Positions 22,872 to 34,771 of a stretch of DNA of 64,000 nucleotides are shown here, one piece after another; position 1 is the first letter of the stretch, and every line of letters starts with the position of its first letter. Below the pieces are notes generated by a model. That model made no database searches, was not told the origin of the DNA, and saw nothing but the letters and a program-made list of their open reading frames with translations. A program made the position numbers and the translations under genes. Source of the stretch: Spirometra erinaceieuropaei (lineage: Eukaryota > Platyhelminthes > Cestoda > Diphyllobothriidea > Diphyllobothriidae); assembly GCA_902702965.1 (NCBI GenBank), contig CACRXP010000049.1, forward strand, positions 481,276-545,275. Reading direction: 5' to 3'.

Positions 22872-23400
22872 TGCCTGCAAACGGTCCTGTCGTATCACAT
22901 AGTAGCAAGACGGCGGGACTCGAAGTAGGTACCATCCTGTCAGACAGTGGCCGGCAGAGAGGGCGGCGGCAGCTGCAAGGAAGAACTGAGCGCCGAGTAG
23001 AAGCCCATATAACTACGGGGAGGGCGCACAAGTACGCCCTCGCTCTCTCTCACATACACGCACACGCAAACACACACAAGTTCTTTTCTCCTCCCCTTCT
23101 TCCTCTCCTTTCTCCTCTTCAGAACAGTGATTTTTGTAGCGGTTTTCGTTGTCCTCCGCGTGATGTGGTCACGCGTGGATGGGATTACCACAGTACTCAC
23201 GCACAATCTGAAGGGCGTTAAGGCAAAGCATGGCACACGCGTGCAGTGACAATTGTTGATTCTCTCCCAACCCGTCTCTCGCTCTCTCGCTTGCTCTTTC
23301 TCCCTCCTCTCTCGCTCTCACATTGTCGTCAACGCCCGCTTTGCTCACGCCCGCAATTTACGCCTGCCTCTGGCGGGCACACTTAAACTGCCGGGCGCGG
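22872..23400 (-). promoter_or_regulatory. GC-rich upstream region / 5' leader of the serine-rich exon
   Basis: Upstream of the minus-strand ATG the sequence becomes GC-richer with many CpGs, unlike the flanks. It contains a long pyrimidine tract on plus (23,065-23,120, so GA-rich on minus) and CA/CT-rich simple sequence around 23,040-23,080. This fits a promoter/5'UTR; no TATA box is seen for the minus direction. Confidence 0.4.
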
Positions 23401-23503
23401 ATTGGTTGGCATGAGCATTCCGAATGCTGATTGGTTCCTACGGTTGGGCGTACTCAGGCATGCACGCGCGCTCATCCACACGTCATAGGATGTGGTATAA
23501 AAA
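23401..23503 (+). promoter_or_regulatory. Candidate core promoter: two CCAAT boxes and a TATA box
   Basis: Two inverted CCAAT boxes (ATTGG at 23,401-23,405 and 23,430-23,434) precede a TATA box (TATAAAAA, 23,496-23,503) by about 90 and 60 bp. Transcription would start near 23,525-23,535 on plus. Together with the minus-strand exon this suggests a divergent promoter. CCAAT boxes work in either orientation and could serve both. Confidence 0.45.
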
Positions 23504-23525
23504 GTCTGCAAGCAAGGCCCACAGG

Positions 23526-23575
23526 CACACTTGATAATACGCGCTGCGGCTACGGTGGGCAGGCCTCAGGCCACG
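23526..23575 (+). other. Possible 5' exon of a divergent plus-strand transcript
   Basis: From the expected start site about 50 bp run to a consensus-like donor GTATGT at 23,576-23,581 ('gccacg|gtatgt'). No coding sequence is evident, and no partner acceptor can be chosen with confidence. Confidence 0.2.
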
Positions 23576-23619
23576 GTATGTCAACTAGCATAATAATGCG
23601 TTTTCCGTTGCCATCCTAG

Positions 23620-25560
23620 TAAGGCGGAAATCCCGCGTCGCTAGGAGAAAACAAAAGTCTACGCAGTTAAAACACAAAATAAGGCGCCATCACATAGTGA
23701 CTGCCCTAACTTCGAATTTATTCTCCTTCCCGAAGGCGGCCAGCGTTACGAGAAATTGGTGGCAACTTCAGAGGTAAAAGGCCAGACGTTCAAGTCCACG
23801 GCAGGGATTGGCTGTTCGTCCTAGGTGAATGGAGCCCTCAAGAGCCTTTTTGCAATATTTTGGGCACTCAAACACCTGCCTCAAGAAACCAGGTGGCCTT
23901 AAACTTCGCGCACATGCATGCCTGTTTTATCATTCCCTTGAGCATTAATGAAGGAAACTTACGTTAAAACCTTGTTTCCCTGAAACTACGGGATAAACAT
24001 AGTTCAGTTGTATGGACTTCATCGAATGCATGCTGAATATACGGTAAAGTAACCTGGGATTCATAATTCGTTTACATGATTGGGCTTTCGATGGGCGGGT
24101 TGAGTGCTGACAAGACTAGATTTAAATTTTCCCTTGCGTAAGTCAGCAGTTAGGGCAACTGCACTCAGATATGGGCATCGAAGCTTCCCTAAAAGGCTGT
24201 GCGCATAGCGAAGGCCGAAAACAGTGTGAGTGCAATAGGTGTTGTGCAAGCCTGACTCTCTGTGGACCACATCAAACACAAGTCATCGCTGCTGCATCCA
24301 TTCTGTGGGGTACGCGGTAAACGTCGGCAACCGCAACACTTTAAATGTAATCCTATAGCGCGATTTTCGGAGTGATACCAAAAAGCACTTGAAGTCAGGA
24401 TATGAAGAAGCCTACTTTAGTTCTAAGAGAACAGATGTAAAGAAGGATTAGATCACGGACAAGTTAACTTACTTCCAGTTTCCAAACCGACAATACGCAA
24501 GGAATGTCGATATTTAAAAAAAGTAAGTGGAAGGTTTACAAAATACATGAGCTGACGTTGGTCAGGAAGTATCTATACATTCACCAAGATATTTGGTAAG
24601 CCAGAAATCGGTCTGTCTGGTTTAATTCTGACGCATCAAGAGCAACTAATAAACATTGGGTGAATCAAGGTACAGAAAGAATATTAAAGCTAATATAAGG
24701 TGAGACATTATTATGCTTAAAATTGGAAACTCTGAAAACTCAAAAACGTAAACCAATTTGGAAAACTCAGTCTGTCTATGTAAGCAGTGCATGTCCTTGT
24801 AAAGAAGTGAGTAAATAAAATGGCACATTTTCAGTACAGTTCATGTGTCTGCTGCGGTTAAGTGAAGTCTTAGAGGTGGAATAATGTGCAGTATGGCAGC
24901 CAGGCTTCCACGTGATAAATGGCTTATTTTTCAAAATGACATTATTCATTTCTTTTGTTTATTGCATTGTTCGGTATGAGGTTCACTGCTACGACAATGA
25001 TCTTGCTTGAGGTCATTTGTAGGCACGTCGCAAAGACAGAGTTTTCGAAGGTCATACGCCGAGAAGCTGCTTAGTCTGTAAGAGCTCAAAATGAAATCAT
25101 TCGGTTCAACCAACTTCTTTCTACCAACGAGGTTGTTTCGCAGCAGAATTACCATGTGCTTTCGGACAACCGTGGATTTCAGCCTGTCTTCATTTTTATT
25201 GAAATATCAGTAAACATTCCCGTTTCTACTGTTCTATATTTAATTCCCAAATGGCAGACTTTGCAGTTTATGGTTATCAAAATTTTCACTATAAGCAGGA
25301 TCTTCAAGGCCTGTATGCATGAGGCGATTTCTTGGGTGTTATTACTGCAGTTATTAGTTTGGTTAGTATGTCACCGTAAGCAAAAAACTTAACTCTAGAA
25401 TTGAGCGAACACCTACAACGAAGATAATCGATACCTATGCCCTTTACCAACGTAAAATCCATCTTTGAGAAGTTTTTTAGGATACTTCTTAAAAGAAGAA
25501 AAATATTTTTCATGTTTTTTGCCACAAAACCAGAAGGTACTATTTTAACAGCACAGATAC
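23620..25560. other. Unassigned region
   Basis: Nearly 2 kb without recognised genes or repeats. Short frames (24061-24279, 24646-24828, 24946-25155, 25156-25392) lack motifs. If a plus-strand gene starts at 23.5 kb, this would be its first intron. Confidence 0.3.
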
Positions 25561-25564
25561 TGGC

Positions 25565-25700
25565 TGAAAGTCCAGACACACGTGTTTCTGAAGTATGTAC
25601 CGGACAGCACAAGGTGTCTGCTAGGAAATCCGATGAAGGGTCAAACTCCTCGCAGTTGTGCGACTCAACGGCAGAATATCGGCGAAGTCCGCGTACTTAG
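25565..25700 (+). repeat. Interspersed repeat, pair member B
   Basis: It shares 'gtatgtaccggacagcac', 'ctcctcgcagttgtgcgac' and 'ggcagaatatcggcgaa' with the copy at 13.8-14.0 kb, in the same order and orientation. Confidence 0.5.
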
Positions 25701-25749
25701 GCTTTTAAGCGGTTTCTGTGCTGTTGGTATGATATCTTTTAAAGTTAAA

Positions 25750-26580
25750 CCATTCAATTTCAAGTTCGCGAGACCTCCTTTGGTAGCAGGCCTTATTTAC
25801 TTCAGAGCCCTCTGCAAGTAAAAGACAGGTAATTGTGCAACACTGTCCAAAATAATTATTAGTATAGCTGACGTACTGGAAAAAGAAATGAGTTGGTTTG
25901 TGTCCCGACATTTCAAAGTTTTGCTAAGTCGATTTCTAATAAATATGCTCGATTGAGAGGACTGACTTGTTTCTGTCATGGTAGATTGGTACTTTTAATT
26001 AAATGCTACTACTGACACATGTTTGGCGAGAAAAGACATCTTACCTAAATATTTTGGAAAGGATTAGGCTCAGCATTAAATCAGTCAACCTAAATTTTCC
26101 CTGATAATTACCGGTCCTTTAACTACACTTGCATCTAAGCGTGTCCTTCTCTTTCCTATATCACTTTTTATAGTCAAGGCTTTTCTTCGATTAGTCTGCT
26201 TGTACTTATAACGCTGATGTTTTCGTATTAATTTTCTGAGCAAATTTGTCCTCCTGTATATTCCTTAATTGTTATCTACAATATGCAGCAACAGGTAACA
26301 TTTTATAATCTGCCGCGAAATTTATTGGGACCATGAAACCCTGCTGTGTACGTCTATTTTAATTTCATACCGGGACTGAATGCTTCAAATAACCGGCCAA
26401 GCGAGACCACTCTAAGTGCTCATACCATACTGCCATATGACTCTTAGATCACATTTTGTAGCAAGAGAATGACAGTGATAAACATGTAAATGTTGGGCGA
26501 CGCAAATATTTGTACCAGCATCTGACCGATTCTCGTCATTGCAAAATCGTAGGCTAGATTTCCCGATTATGGGGTAACTG
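25750..26580. other. Unassigned AT-rich spacer
   Basis: No feature recognised. Confidence 0.3.
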
Positions 26581-26589
26581 ACCCATCTT

Positions 26590-27405
26590 AAAAAATGTTA
26601 GCCGAGATTCTGAAACGTCTTTTCGTTGCCATTACATGATCCCCATGGAGCATAATACAGAGCGATTTCAGCTCCGCAGGTTTACCAACATTTTACGGAA
26701 CTACTTTCCTCTCGCCCGCGAAAACCACAATAATGCAAAACAGCCACGTAAACAGTTCTTATATTTCACATTGATTTTTAGCATCCTTGCAGAATCATGT
26801 GTATTTTAGGGAAAATATGCATATGATAATCTTTCAAAAGGTTTATAATTGAAAAAAGGGTACCTTGCAGTTTCAAAAGACGTTTTCAGCTCCAGAATAA
26901 TTTTGGATAGGATAAGCAGCTGTGCTTGCATGCTTCTCGCCTAAAGAAAATCGCGCATTTCTTTGGAGTATGAAAAAGTAAACGGCCGTAATGTAAGCTT
27001 CCCGAGCACAGTTTTAAATGGGCATATGCGACACCGTATGCATCAAAATCTCATAAATATAAACTTACTGAAACCGAAAAGTGCTCTTGTTTCGAATGCA
27101 AAATTTAGCACAGACGTCTTCTGTTACAATATGGGCACAGAAGTGAATATTTTGTGCGCGCATATTTCAGTTTATAAAAGCACCGAAAATAAATGGGAAA
27201 AGACTAATACAACTTGACGGGACACTTTTACCGCGTGCGATTTTACATACGACCGGGAAACAGCTCGTTTACAAGCCGGTACCCTGAGTGAGGGAAATAT
27301 CGTTGAATCAGACTGCCCTATGATCAATATCGCATCTTAACCAAAGGAATCCTCTCTAATCGAAAACACGTTTCAAAATTTCGGCTAACTTTGTTTGTTG
27401 GTGAA
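26590..27405 (+). mobile_element. LIR family copy 8 (both arms, degenerate)
   Basis: Left arm: 'tgttagccgagattctgaaa', 'cgtcttttcgttgcc'. Right arm: 'tacatacgaccgggaaacag', 'acaagccggtaccctgagtg', 'tctaatcgaaaacacgttt', 'aatttcggctaac'. An 84-codon frame at 26963-27217 lies in the middle and has no motif. Confidence 0.5.
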
Positions 27406-27779
27406 AATACTCTAAGAAGGAGACTGTTCTTCAAACTGAGATCTTATTTTAAGAAATATCAACGATATTAGGTTAGACAAATGGTTGAAGCCAAGAGAAA
27501 CAGTGAAAACCCTTCTGACTACTCATGAAAAGGCCATTATTCAAAAGGGCACACCGAAACAGGGTGAAAGCTTGCTAATGAAGTTAGAGATAATCTTTAA
27601 CTATCACAGTATTGGCATGCTCGACATATAAGCAATGTTTGAGCTATCTCAGCTTACAGAAACTGAAGCGAAAATGGGTGTGAAGATAAGATGAAACACT
27701 GAAACACCCTATAGTTATTAGGAAGTGGGACAGACTTCTGAACAAGGAAAAAAACATGATCGAGAAAGAAAAAGACTAC

Positions 27780-28165
27780 GATTTCTCTTCTTGACTGAGC
27801 TTTTGGACTCCTATAGGAGTCCAATGCCAGGGGTAAATCGGCCGCAGAACAACCAACAGTTATAGGGACTACTAGCCAATCTAACTTCAACAACGCAGGC
27901 CTGGACGTGACTGCGTAAAGCCCTGTAGGCCACAGACGCCAAAAAGCAAGACGAGGCGAGAATTGATTACAGCGTTGTCCTCAGATGAGAACTCAGCCAG
28001 TCGACGTATCGATCTGACGCTGGAATACAATACCCACACGCAGTCACCGCCAGACCACGGTCACTGCTGGTTACTTGCTAATATCCCCTATAATTGTTGC
28101 TTGTTTCGCAGCCATTTTTATTTCTGGCGATGGACCCCTGCACGAGTTGGAAACATCCGAGAAAT
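27780..28165 (+). repeat. Hairpin (inverted-repeat) element, old copy
   Basis: The left arm ('actcctataggagtcca', 'caacagttatagggactac', 'tgactgcgtaaagccctg') is matched in reverse complement by the right arm near 28,045-28,160 ('cacgcagtcaccgcc', 'cccctataattgttgc', 'cgatggacccctgcacgag'). The same arms occur, far better preserved, in the hairpin at 34.77-35.21 kb. The 81-codon frame at 27963-28208 is a shadow of this element. Confidence 0.6.
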
Positions 28166-28199
28166 AAATAAATGCTTCTATAAACCATACAGTCTACCT

Positions 28200-28855
28200 C
28201 TTCCCTAATTATACGTTTTTGGAAATTACAGCAAGGGACAAAACAGAAGACCGCCGGTTTTTAGAGATTGCAATTGCACTGCTCAACGAAGTGGAATTAG
28301 TAAATGGGAAAGAACACGCATTTATCTGAAAACGGGTTGTCTGCGTAGATTTGATTACGCGGAGTTTGGAAGAAACATGAAGTCAAGCTTCAGTTTGCCC
28401 GATTTTGTCTTAGAATATCGTTTTTATTCTACATTAACGTTGCCAACTAAATAAACAAACAGACGCCGACTAGGATAGTTGTTAGCATGAGAGCCTACGT
28501 TGAAATAAACCAGAGTTGATTTCCGTCCCAAATTACAACTTTTTTTACTAAGAAGACAACGTATAAAAAACAACAACAACGTATGAAAATAAGTTTTTTT
28601 CTTCTGAACGCGTTTAGCTTATGCGTACAACGGACAGCGTCCGAGGTCCTCTGGACTGATCGTCAAGACTTCCTTCGTCAAGTTCCATCTTGTTAGTCAT
28701 CTGGTGTGCACGTGGCAACTTTTTCATCTGATGTCCTCAATTTTTAATTTAATTAAGAAAAGTTAAGACGTAGGGCGCAGGCGACGGTGACTTGAGCGGT
28801 TAGAAAAGGAAATAAGTAAACTCCATACTACAGTTGGTCTCGCACTGAATTCTAC
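28200..28855. other. Unassigned spacer
   Basis: No gene or repeat recognised. Confidence 0.3.
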
Positions 28856-28857
28856 GG

Positions 28858-28960
28858 GATAAATACTTTCCTCTGTTAACCTTAAACCTTAATCTAACTC
28901 CGCCTGGAATTTAGCGCAACGCCACCTGTAATACAAAGACGGACTCCTTTCCGCGCTCTA
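28858..28960 (-). repeat. Interspersed repeat related to 9.4 kb, inverted
   Basis: Its reverse complement reads 'gtctttgtattacaggtggc', 'gctaaattccaggcggagtt', then 'aaggtttaaggttaac', matching the ordered segments at 9,395-9,470. The TTAGGG-like tail is more eroded here. Confidence 0.5.
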
Positions 28961-28969
28961 TCGATACAA

Positions 28970-31880
28970 AAAATTGGGGATTGTTGGGGTTATTTAGTTG
29001 GCTAAATGTTCGCAGATGTGTGGTCGCAGAAAGTCTCAGGAAAAAATTGCTTCAGACCGCATTCACAGGAGTTACGTACCATGCCAGAAGGGAAAAGTGT
29101 AAAACGGAACAAGTATGTGTGCGTGTTCTATCCGTTATTCGGAGCCTAGTCTTTTTTCTGCTACCGCGGGGGCTCTGGCGGTCGAAGCTTTGTTGACCGT
29201 GTACGCGAGCAACTTGCGGCTGATCTGACGAACCGGATCTGCAAATCGTAGACATTTCCCGTCCGAAGTCTATTTAAGCCGAACCTGATTATTATTCCTG
29301 AACACCTTAATTTAAAAATGACGACTGGTTTCGACTTCGTCGGCTTATCTCAATGAAATATTTCAGCTATGAGGTATTGGAGTGCAGACGGGGTGTACTT
29401 TGTGAGTGACACGCTACTGAGCATCTTCTGTAGCGATCTTCCTATATAAACTAATGTCGGAGACAAAACACGGAAAATTGTTTCATTCGCTTCCTTCCCC
29501 CAGTACACGTATTACGATCCTTTTCTTTGGTCTCCATCAAGGCAAAAAACTCTCCTGTCTTCCTAACGACTATTTCCGCTTGCCTTGATTACTCTTCCGT
29601 GCTGCTGAATTATTCACCGTACGCCACAAAGGATCACGATTAATATCAGGCGATCTCTCAGATGACCCGAAGCCCACGGCCAAACCCTAGAGAGAGCTGA
29701 CAGTATTGGCAGGCAGGCTTCACGTGAGTCTTCATGCAGCGTTTGCTAACAAAAAATTATGCACTGATGCTATTATTGGCATTAGTACGACTGAAGCAGG
29801 TCTCCCTTCCTCTAGAGGCCGTCGGATCCACGTAGTGATTTTTATTTGTCCTGCTCGGACGGAAGACTGAATGTTGACTCGCACTAAAAGAGCGCACGTC
29901 CATCTGGACGTCCTGCAAGAAGGCCAATCAGATAAAGCATAGGTATTATAGGGTGTAGGACCCCCAAGTAGATGACAACTCCAAAAATATTCCTCCCTTT
30001 CTGACTAAATGTAAACTTACCAGCGGCGCTTTATCCAAAGTCAGTTATTTTTGAAAGTTGTTCTTTTTGTTAATTTTTTAATTATTGTGCTCACTTTCTT
30101 TGCAAACTACAGCGTAGTATAGGACATTCGGCGGAAATTTGTCTATTTTTGTGCCTTCTTTCTCCCCATCCTAAGTGTTGTCGCACCCGTACAACTTCCG
30201 TTGCCAGCATTTAACGTATGACACGGTCCACAGGCAAGCCCAAGTTAGTCGTGGGTCCTACATTCTGTCGTTGCCAAATAACATCTCCCAACAGCACTGG
30301 TAACGAGGATGCTTGTTTTGGTCAGAAGATAGGGCTTTCGTTAACATATAATACCAAATTTATCCACTTAATAATAGCATCTGCAAGGACATTTTAACAT
30401 ACAAGAAAATTAACTACATCTTAGTATGCACATGGGCAAACAGTCGGCAGTAAGCGGTAAATAATGCAACCTTTGTTCAGCCTGTTAACGAAAGTTCATT
30501 AGGAGTTTGACGTCGGAATTTTTTTGTCTAAAAATGGATCGGAGTAGAGTGTAGAAACTTTGTTGGTAAATAGATGAAGGTTGGAAGTAGAAAGTGATAA
30601 CTTAAATCATCTTTAGCAGTAGTACGATATTATTTGGAGGTTTCTCAGACAAAGTGTTAACCATCCCATAAGTGGGTTCGTGAGTCACTTTGTAGACTTA
30701 CCACAGGAATTTCACTCTACAACTTGCGGAGAGAGCCTAAGTGCTTGCTAATGCATTAGTCGAGGTCCCTGATGATTGACTGCACGATGAAACCGCTAAG
30801 TGACCCAATACCATAAGAAGTCCTTTCGCACACTCATTAGACTTGCTATTTAAGAACTCGCAGTGGTATGTGACAGAAAACTCTCAGATGGCTCCCCGAT
30901 TATAGAAGAACTAGCTCAATTAGGTAGCTCAGGTGAAGGGCGCACTTTCGTAAATATGTAAAGGAACAGAAACGACCTCCTGGCAGAGTGTAATGCCTTT
31001 TTACAGTCGGCGACGATTTCTTGTCAACGCATTCGCATAGCACTGGTCCAAAAACTATAGAATTTGTAATTTTGGGAGAGGGCTTTGGACTCAGATGACC
31101 TCAAATGCTTCCATTTACTTATTTGCCAAAACTTGGACAGAAAAACTGGATTTATAGCAAATCAGCTTGCCCACACTTTTCACGATAAATCATAGAACGT
31201 ATCCATAAGTTAGTCTGTCTTACAGTACGTATCTCCAGGATAAGCACATATTTTCCACCCAAATTAATTTACACATAGAAAAAGGCCCAGATAAAACAAT
31301 GTTAAACGCTTCCTTTAAATAGGAAGCCTTTTCTTCAGGTTGGATTAGATCCTGCTTTTACTTTGATGATGAATGTCCCGGCAACCGTAGTCATATGTTG
31401 TGGGCATTTAGCTATCAATAACTTGTCATAAAACAGTGCTCTTATTCAACACGGGTAAATTACCCAGCCCTCAAAATATGACAAAATCATGTTCCTCTAG
31501 GAGCCAGAATGAGACCAGCAAGTCCGTGGATGTCTATCTTTGGAGACGGGCTAGTCCAACGTACAGATAGCCTCCAAGGTCAGGGTCTATGCGCGCCAGA
31601 CAGTTTGCAGCAATTTGTGTTTTACAGTGGGTGACATTGACGTAACTCATGAAGCATGATGGGAATAGGTGCCTCCCACAGGAGGACAGATGGCTTTGCG
31701 CTAGATCCCAGAGAGTCATCTGTACCGGCCATCTGGACTTTAAGTACTGTGTGCTTCTGCTATACTATGATTCAGCCAACCGTGCCCCCCCCCATCCCGG
31801 TATGCTCTAAAAGATCCTTGGCATCTGGTTCCCTGCCGGTAGATGCGTTTGAGCTCCCACTGGCATACAGGTCACATGCA
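28970..31880. other. Unassigned region
   Basis: About 2.9 kb examined on both strands. It is notably poor even in chance ORFs between 29.3 and 31.5 kb. No RNA gene, mobile-element domain or clear repeat was recognised. A 9-base C run lies at 31,785-31,793. Confidence 0.35.
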
Positions 31881-31904
31881 TGGTTGCCAGTGAATTGTGC
31901 CAGC

Positions 31905-32175
31905 GTCTCCTCTTTCCGACCCATTTTTCTGTTGGCCAAAATCCTAGTCAAGTTGTGGACTAGGGGTCTTGCAAGTCACATGCGCCCTCTCCGGTCTCAG
32001 TTCTTCTTAAGCACGCCTTGACACCCGGGTCCAGGGTGGAGGCGAGAGTGTGGTAGGTGCTGCGCAAGTCCACTCTCATTATAGACTAATTCATGCGCAA
32101 GTCATTGTATTTGCTCTCCCCCTGCTGTGGAGCACACGGTGGACATCGTCAGGCGCGACGACCAAGTTATTACCC
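31905..32175 (+). repeat. GC-rich interspersed repeat ('GAGT' family) copy 1
   Basis: Diagnostic order: 'ggccaaaatcctagtcaag', 'gagtgtggtaggtgctgcg', 'caagtccactctcattat', 'ttcatgcgcaagtca', 'ctgctgtggagcacacggtg', 'gacatcgtcaggcgcgac'. Six copies in this window all run in the same direction. Non-coding; the 121-codon frame at 31656-32021 overlaps it and is not a gene. Confidence 0.6.
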
Positions 32176-32179
32176 CCAC

Positions 32180-33330
32180 CTCCCTCTGACCATAAGTCTA
32201 GCTTGAGTCTAAGCTTGAGTAACTTATCCTGGAATTTAGCGCGACCTGAAATGTAGATTTCCAGCGAGAAACTCAGAGCAACCCCTTCTCCTGTCCTACA
32301 ACGTCAGGACTAAAATGTAGACTTCCAGTGCAGAGTATCTAAGTGCGGCGTATCTTCCTCATTAACTAAAAAGTGTTGTGCCTATCCATAGAATGTTTTG
32401 TGAGTTATTTATCGACGACAAAGTTAACAATTCCGGACTGAAATAGACACCGCCTTGTATTCGGGTGGTTCTCTGTGCTACCGCAGACCGTACCTGCTCA
32501 CTTGGGCGTGTTTATCAGTTGGGGGACAGTAATGAAAACAAGAGAAGTTTACAAACGTTTCCCTGGCCAAGTCAAAGCTTGATCTTGTTGTCCGCGCAAA
32601 TCAAGTCGGAGGGGTTGTAGTGGAACGCGTCATTTTCAGCAAAGTGGGAGTTTCTTCTTCTTCTTTTCTGATTTGCGCAGCTGTGTACTTTCATGTCTTA
32701 AGATGGAGTAGTAATGCGTGGAGGCTAACGTTTGTCTTTATACGGCCACAATTTCCGGACATACGCAAATATTCGATAAATAACAGTATAAAATCTGAAA
32801 ATCGAACGACCATTTGTATCCCTCAGAATGATGTGAGATGCATTTTGGCAGGACCGGTTTCTGATTATATATAATTTAGAAGCGGAATGGCTGCAAAGTT
32901 AACCGCTAGGGAATCGCTTTGGGATTTATACAGTCCCTCCATCGTACATTTGTGATAACCAAACGTAACTTAGAAGAGAGTAAAACCGTCTAAATGTCTC
33001 TTATAAATTATGATAAGAAGGTTTATTGTTTGCAGTACAAAAAACCATCCTCATCGGTCACGCAAATGCGTGGGTGGGCAACTGTGTCATTTTCTTGATC
33101 TTACCTTCAATAATTATGCTAGGTTCCATGTAGCTCACAGTAAAATTTCTCATTAAAGTACGTTTTAAAAACACGACTTATAAAAATTTGCCCTTATCTG
33201 ATCAAAAGCATATTGATCAGAGCCCTTCGTTGAGGGCGTTTACGTTTTACGACGATTGAGTTTTATGTTTGTGTGAGTCGAAATGTGTCTCAAACCGCCA
33301 TTTGCTTGAAATAAAGCATCTTAAAACCCG
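32180..33330. other. Unassigned spacer
   Basis: No recognised feature. The 84-codon frame at 32620-32874 has no known motif or splice context. If the exon at 33,339 is real, the end of this stretch is intron. Confidence 0.3.
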
Positions 33331-33338
33331 TTTTACAG

Positions 33339-33652
33339 GCAAAAGCTTCTAAGAAATATCTTACTCTAAATATTAGCATGCCACAGCCAATGGAATATTT
33401 CATCGTGGACAATCAATTGGAAGCACTGGAAATCACAAATGCGTCACTGATATTTCACGGAGTCCCTGAAGGCAGAAAATTCCTCGTCGCCAGAATGTTA
33501 GCAGTTATTTCAAAAGAATTCTTACAATTTACAGAATATGGCATGCACATCGCTGCAGCTGCTACCTATATTCCAATTTCGCAATCCATGGCGGACCGCT
33601 TGAGGTGTGACATAAGCAGAAACTCTGTTCGTTTGAGATTTCTAATCGAAAA
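33339..33652 (+). CDS. Candidate internal exon, unknown protein
   Basis: A good acceptor ('cccgttttacag', ending 33,338) and donor ('GAAAA|GTAAGC', GT at 33,653) bracket a fully open frame of 314 bp. It enters in phase 0 as 'AKASKKYLTLNISMPQPMEY' and leaves with two bases of a split codon. Reading past the donor gives an immediate TAA, as expected at an exon edge. The 104 residues look like a soluble mixed alpha/beta segment ('LEITNASLIFHGVPEGRKF', 'RCDISRNSVRLRFLIEK') with no signal peptide or membrane helix. I do not recognise the family. No neighbouring exon was assigned. A chance open frame remains possible. Confidence 0.4.
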
Positions 33653-33659
33653 GTAAGCA

Positions 33660-34125
33660 AACCTGCGTTTGAGTTCGCTAATTACATCTCAGAAAATTCA
33701 AAGGCGTAAGAAGTACATCCTGTTCGCGTAACACTATTTTGGAACACAACCGGATATAAGGCAGCCGGTTAGCCGCCACACTGAATAATTCACTTATTCT
33801 CGCAGGACGCATACTCGATAGATTAGACTTAAGTGTTACTCTTAAAGTTAATATGCTGTCTTATTTACTCGGCTATTTGCCCAGAAATTAAAGTATTTGC
33901 CTTTGCAAAGCAAATTTGTCCTTTTGACGATAATGATAGTGCTCGTGGCACTTCCGATTCTTTTCTTTCGTGTTCTTATTCACTGAAAGTCATTCATCCC
34001 TAATTTGGGATTTTGGTCAATGCAGATGTACCGGTTTCCAATTTATTAGAGATTTTTCGTAAGTTTGTGCATTTTCAATGAGTTACGCCTTGCATGAGTA
34101 TGTAAATGGAATCCCGGATAAGCAA
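33660..34125. other. Unassigned spacer (possibly intron)
   Basis: AT-rich; nothing recognised. Confidence 0.3.
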
Positions 34126-34129
34126 CTTT

Positions 34130-34315
34130 TGGTCCGATCTTGGCATTGTTGGCACTCCCCATGCCATCGTTCTCAGCTGGGAGAACTTGGTCGTCGTTTT
34201 GACATTGTCTTTCTACCCGAGCCAGGTTGGTGAGGGAAAAGAGGTGAGGTAGACGCTGCGAAAGTCCGCCTCACTGTTAAGCATTTCGTGCGCAGGTCAC
34301 CGATGTTGGACCCAA
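34130..34315 (+). repeat. GC-rich interspersed repeat ('GAGT' family) copy 2
   Basis: 'gtgaggtagacgctgcgaaa', 'gtccgcctcactgttaag' and 'ttcgtgcgcaggtcaccg' match the core order of the other copies. It is truncated compared with copy 4 (42.6 kb). The minus frame at 34277-34543 is a shadow. Confidence 0.5.
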
Positions 34316-34319
34316 CAGT

Positions 34320-34705
34320 CGTCGATTGCGATGATCAAACTGCCGGGGAAGAAGAGACACCCAATATCCCGGACGATCGCACTGCCGGAGTCCCGGATTT
34401 TGTTGCTTTCGGCATGTCCCAAGCCATCGTGGATGTGATTTGGCCGTCAAAGTGAGGGCACAATGAACCCGACTCCTCTCATCGAGCAAGGTCGGCCGTG
34501 TGTGGGATGTGGAGACCGCGTTGGTTACACGCAAGTAGATCACTGAGCCTGTTTATTTAGGCGTAGAGGCTGATGGTCCTTTTGTCCGCCGAAAAATCTT
34601 TCCTGTCGTTGTTCTAGGTGAGGTTGACTAGCCGCACAGAGCTATGCTGTCTCTTGGGTAGCAGAGATCCCCCGCATTTTGACACGCGATTCCTCAATAT
34701 CCATT
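34320..34705. other. Unassigned spacer
   Basis: Moderately GC-rich. No gene recognised. Confidence 0.3.
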
Positions 34706-34708
34706 AGT

Positions 34709-34769
34709 GAAGAAGAAGAAGAAGAAGAAGAAGAAGAAGAAGAAGAAGAAGAAGAAGAAGAAGAAGAAG
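34709..34769 (+). repeat. (GAA)n microsatellite, about 20 units
   Basis: An almost pure GAA run. It creates spurious poly-lysine and poly-serine reading frames on the two strands. It abuts the left arm of the hairpin element, whose right arm carries only three or four equivalent CTT units (near 35,211-35,219), so the expansion is one-sided. Confidence 0.9.
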
Positions 34770-34771
34770 GA

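Noticed and set aside
31656..32021. 121-codon ORF as an exon
   Set aside because: It overlaps the GC-rich repeat; no splice pair and no recognised motif.
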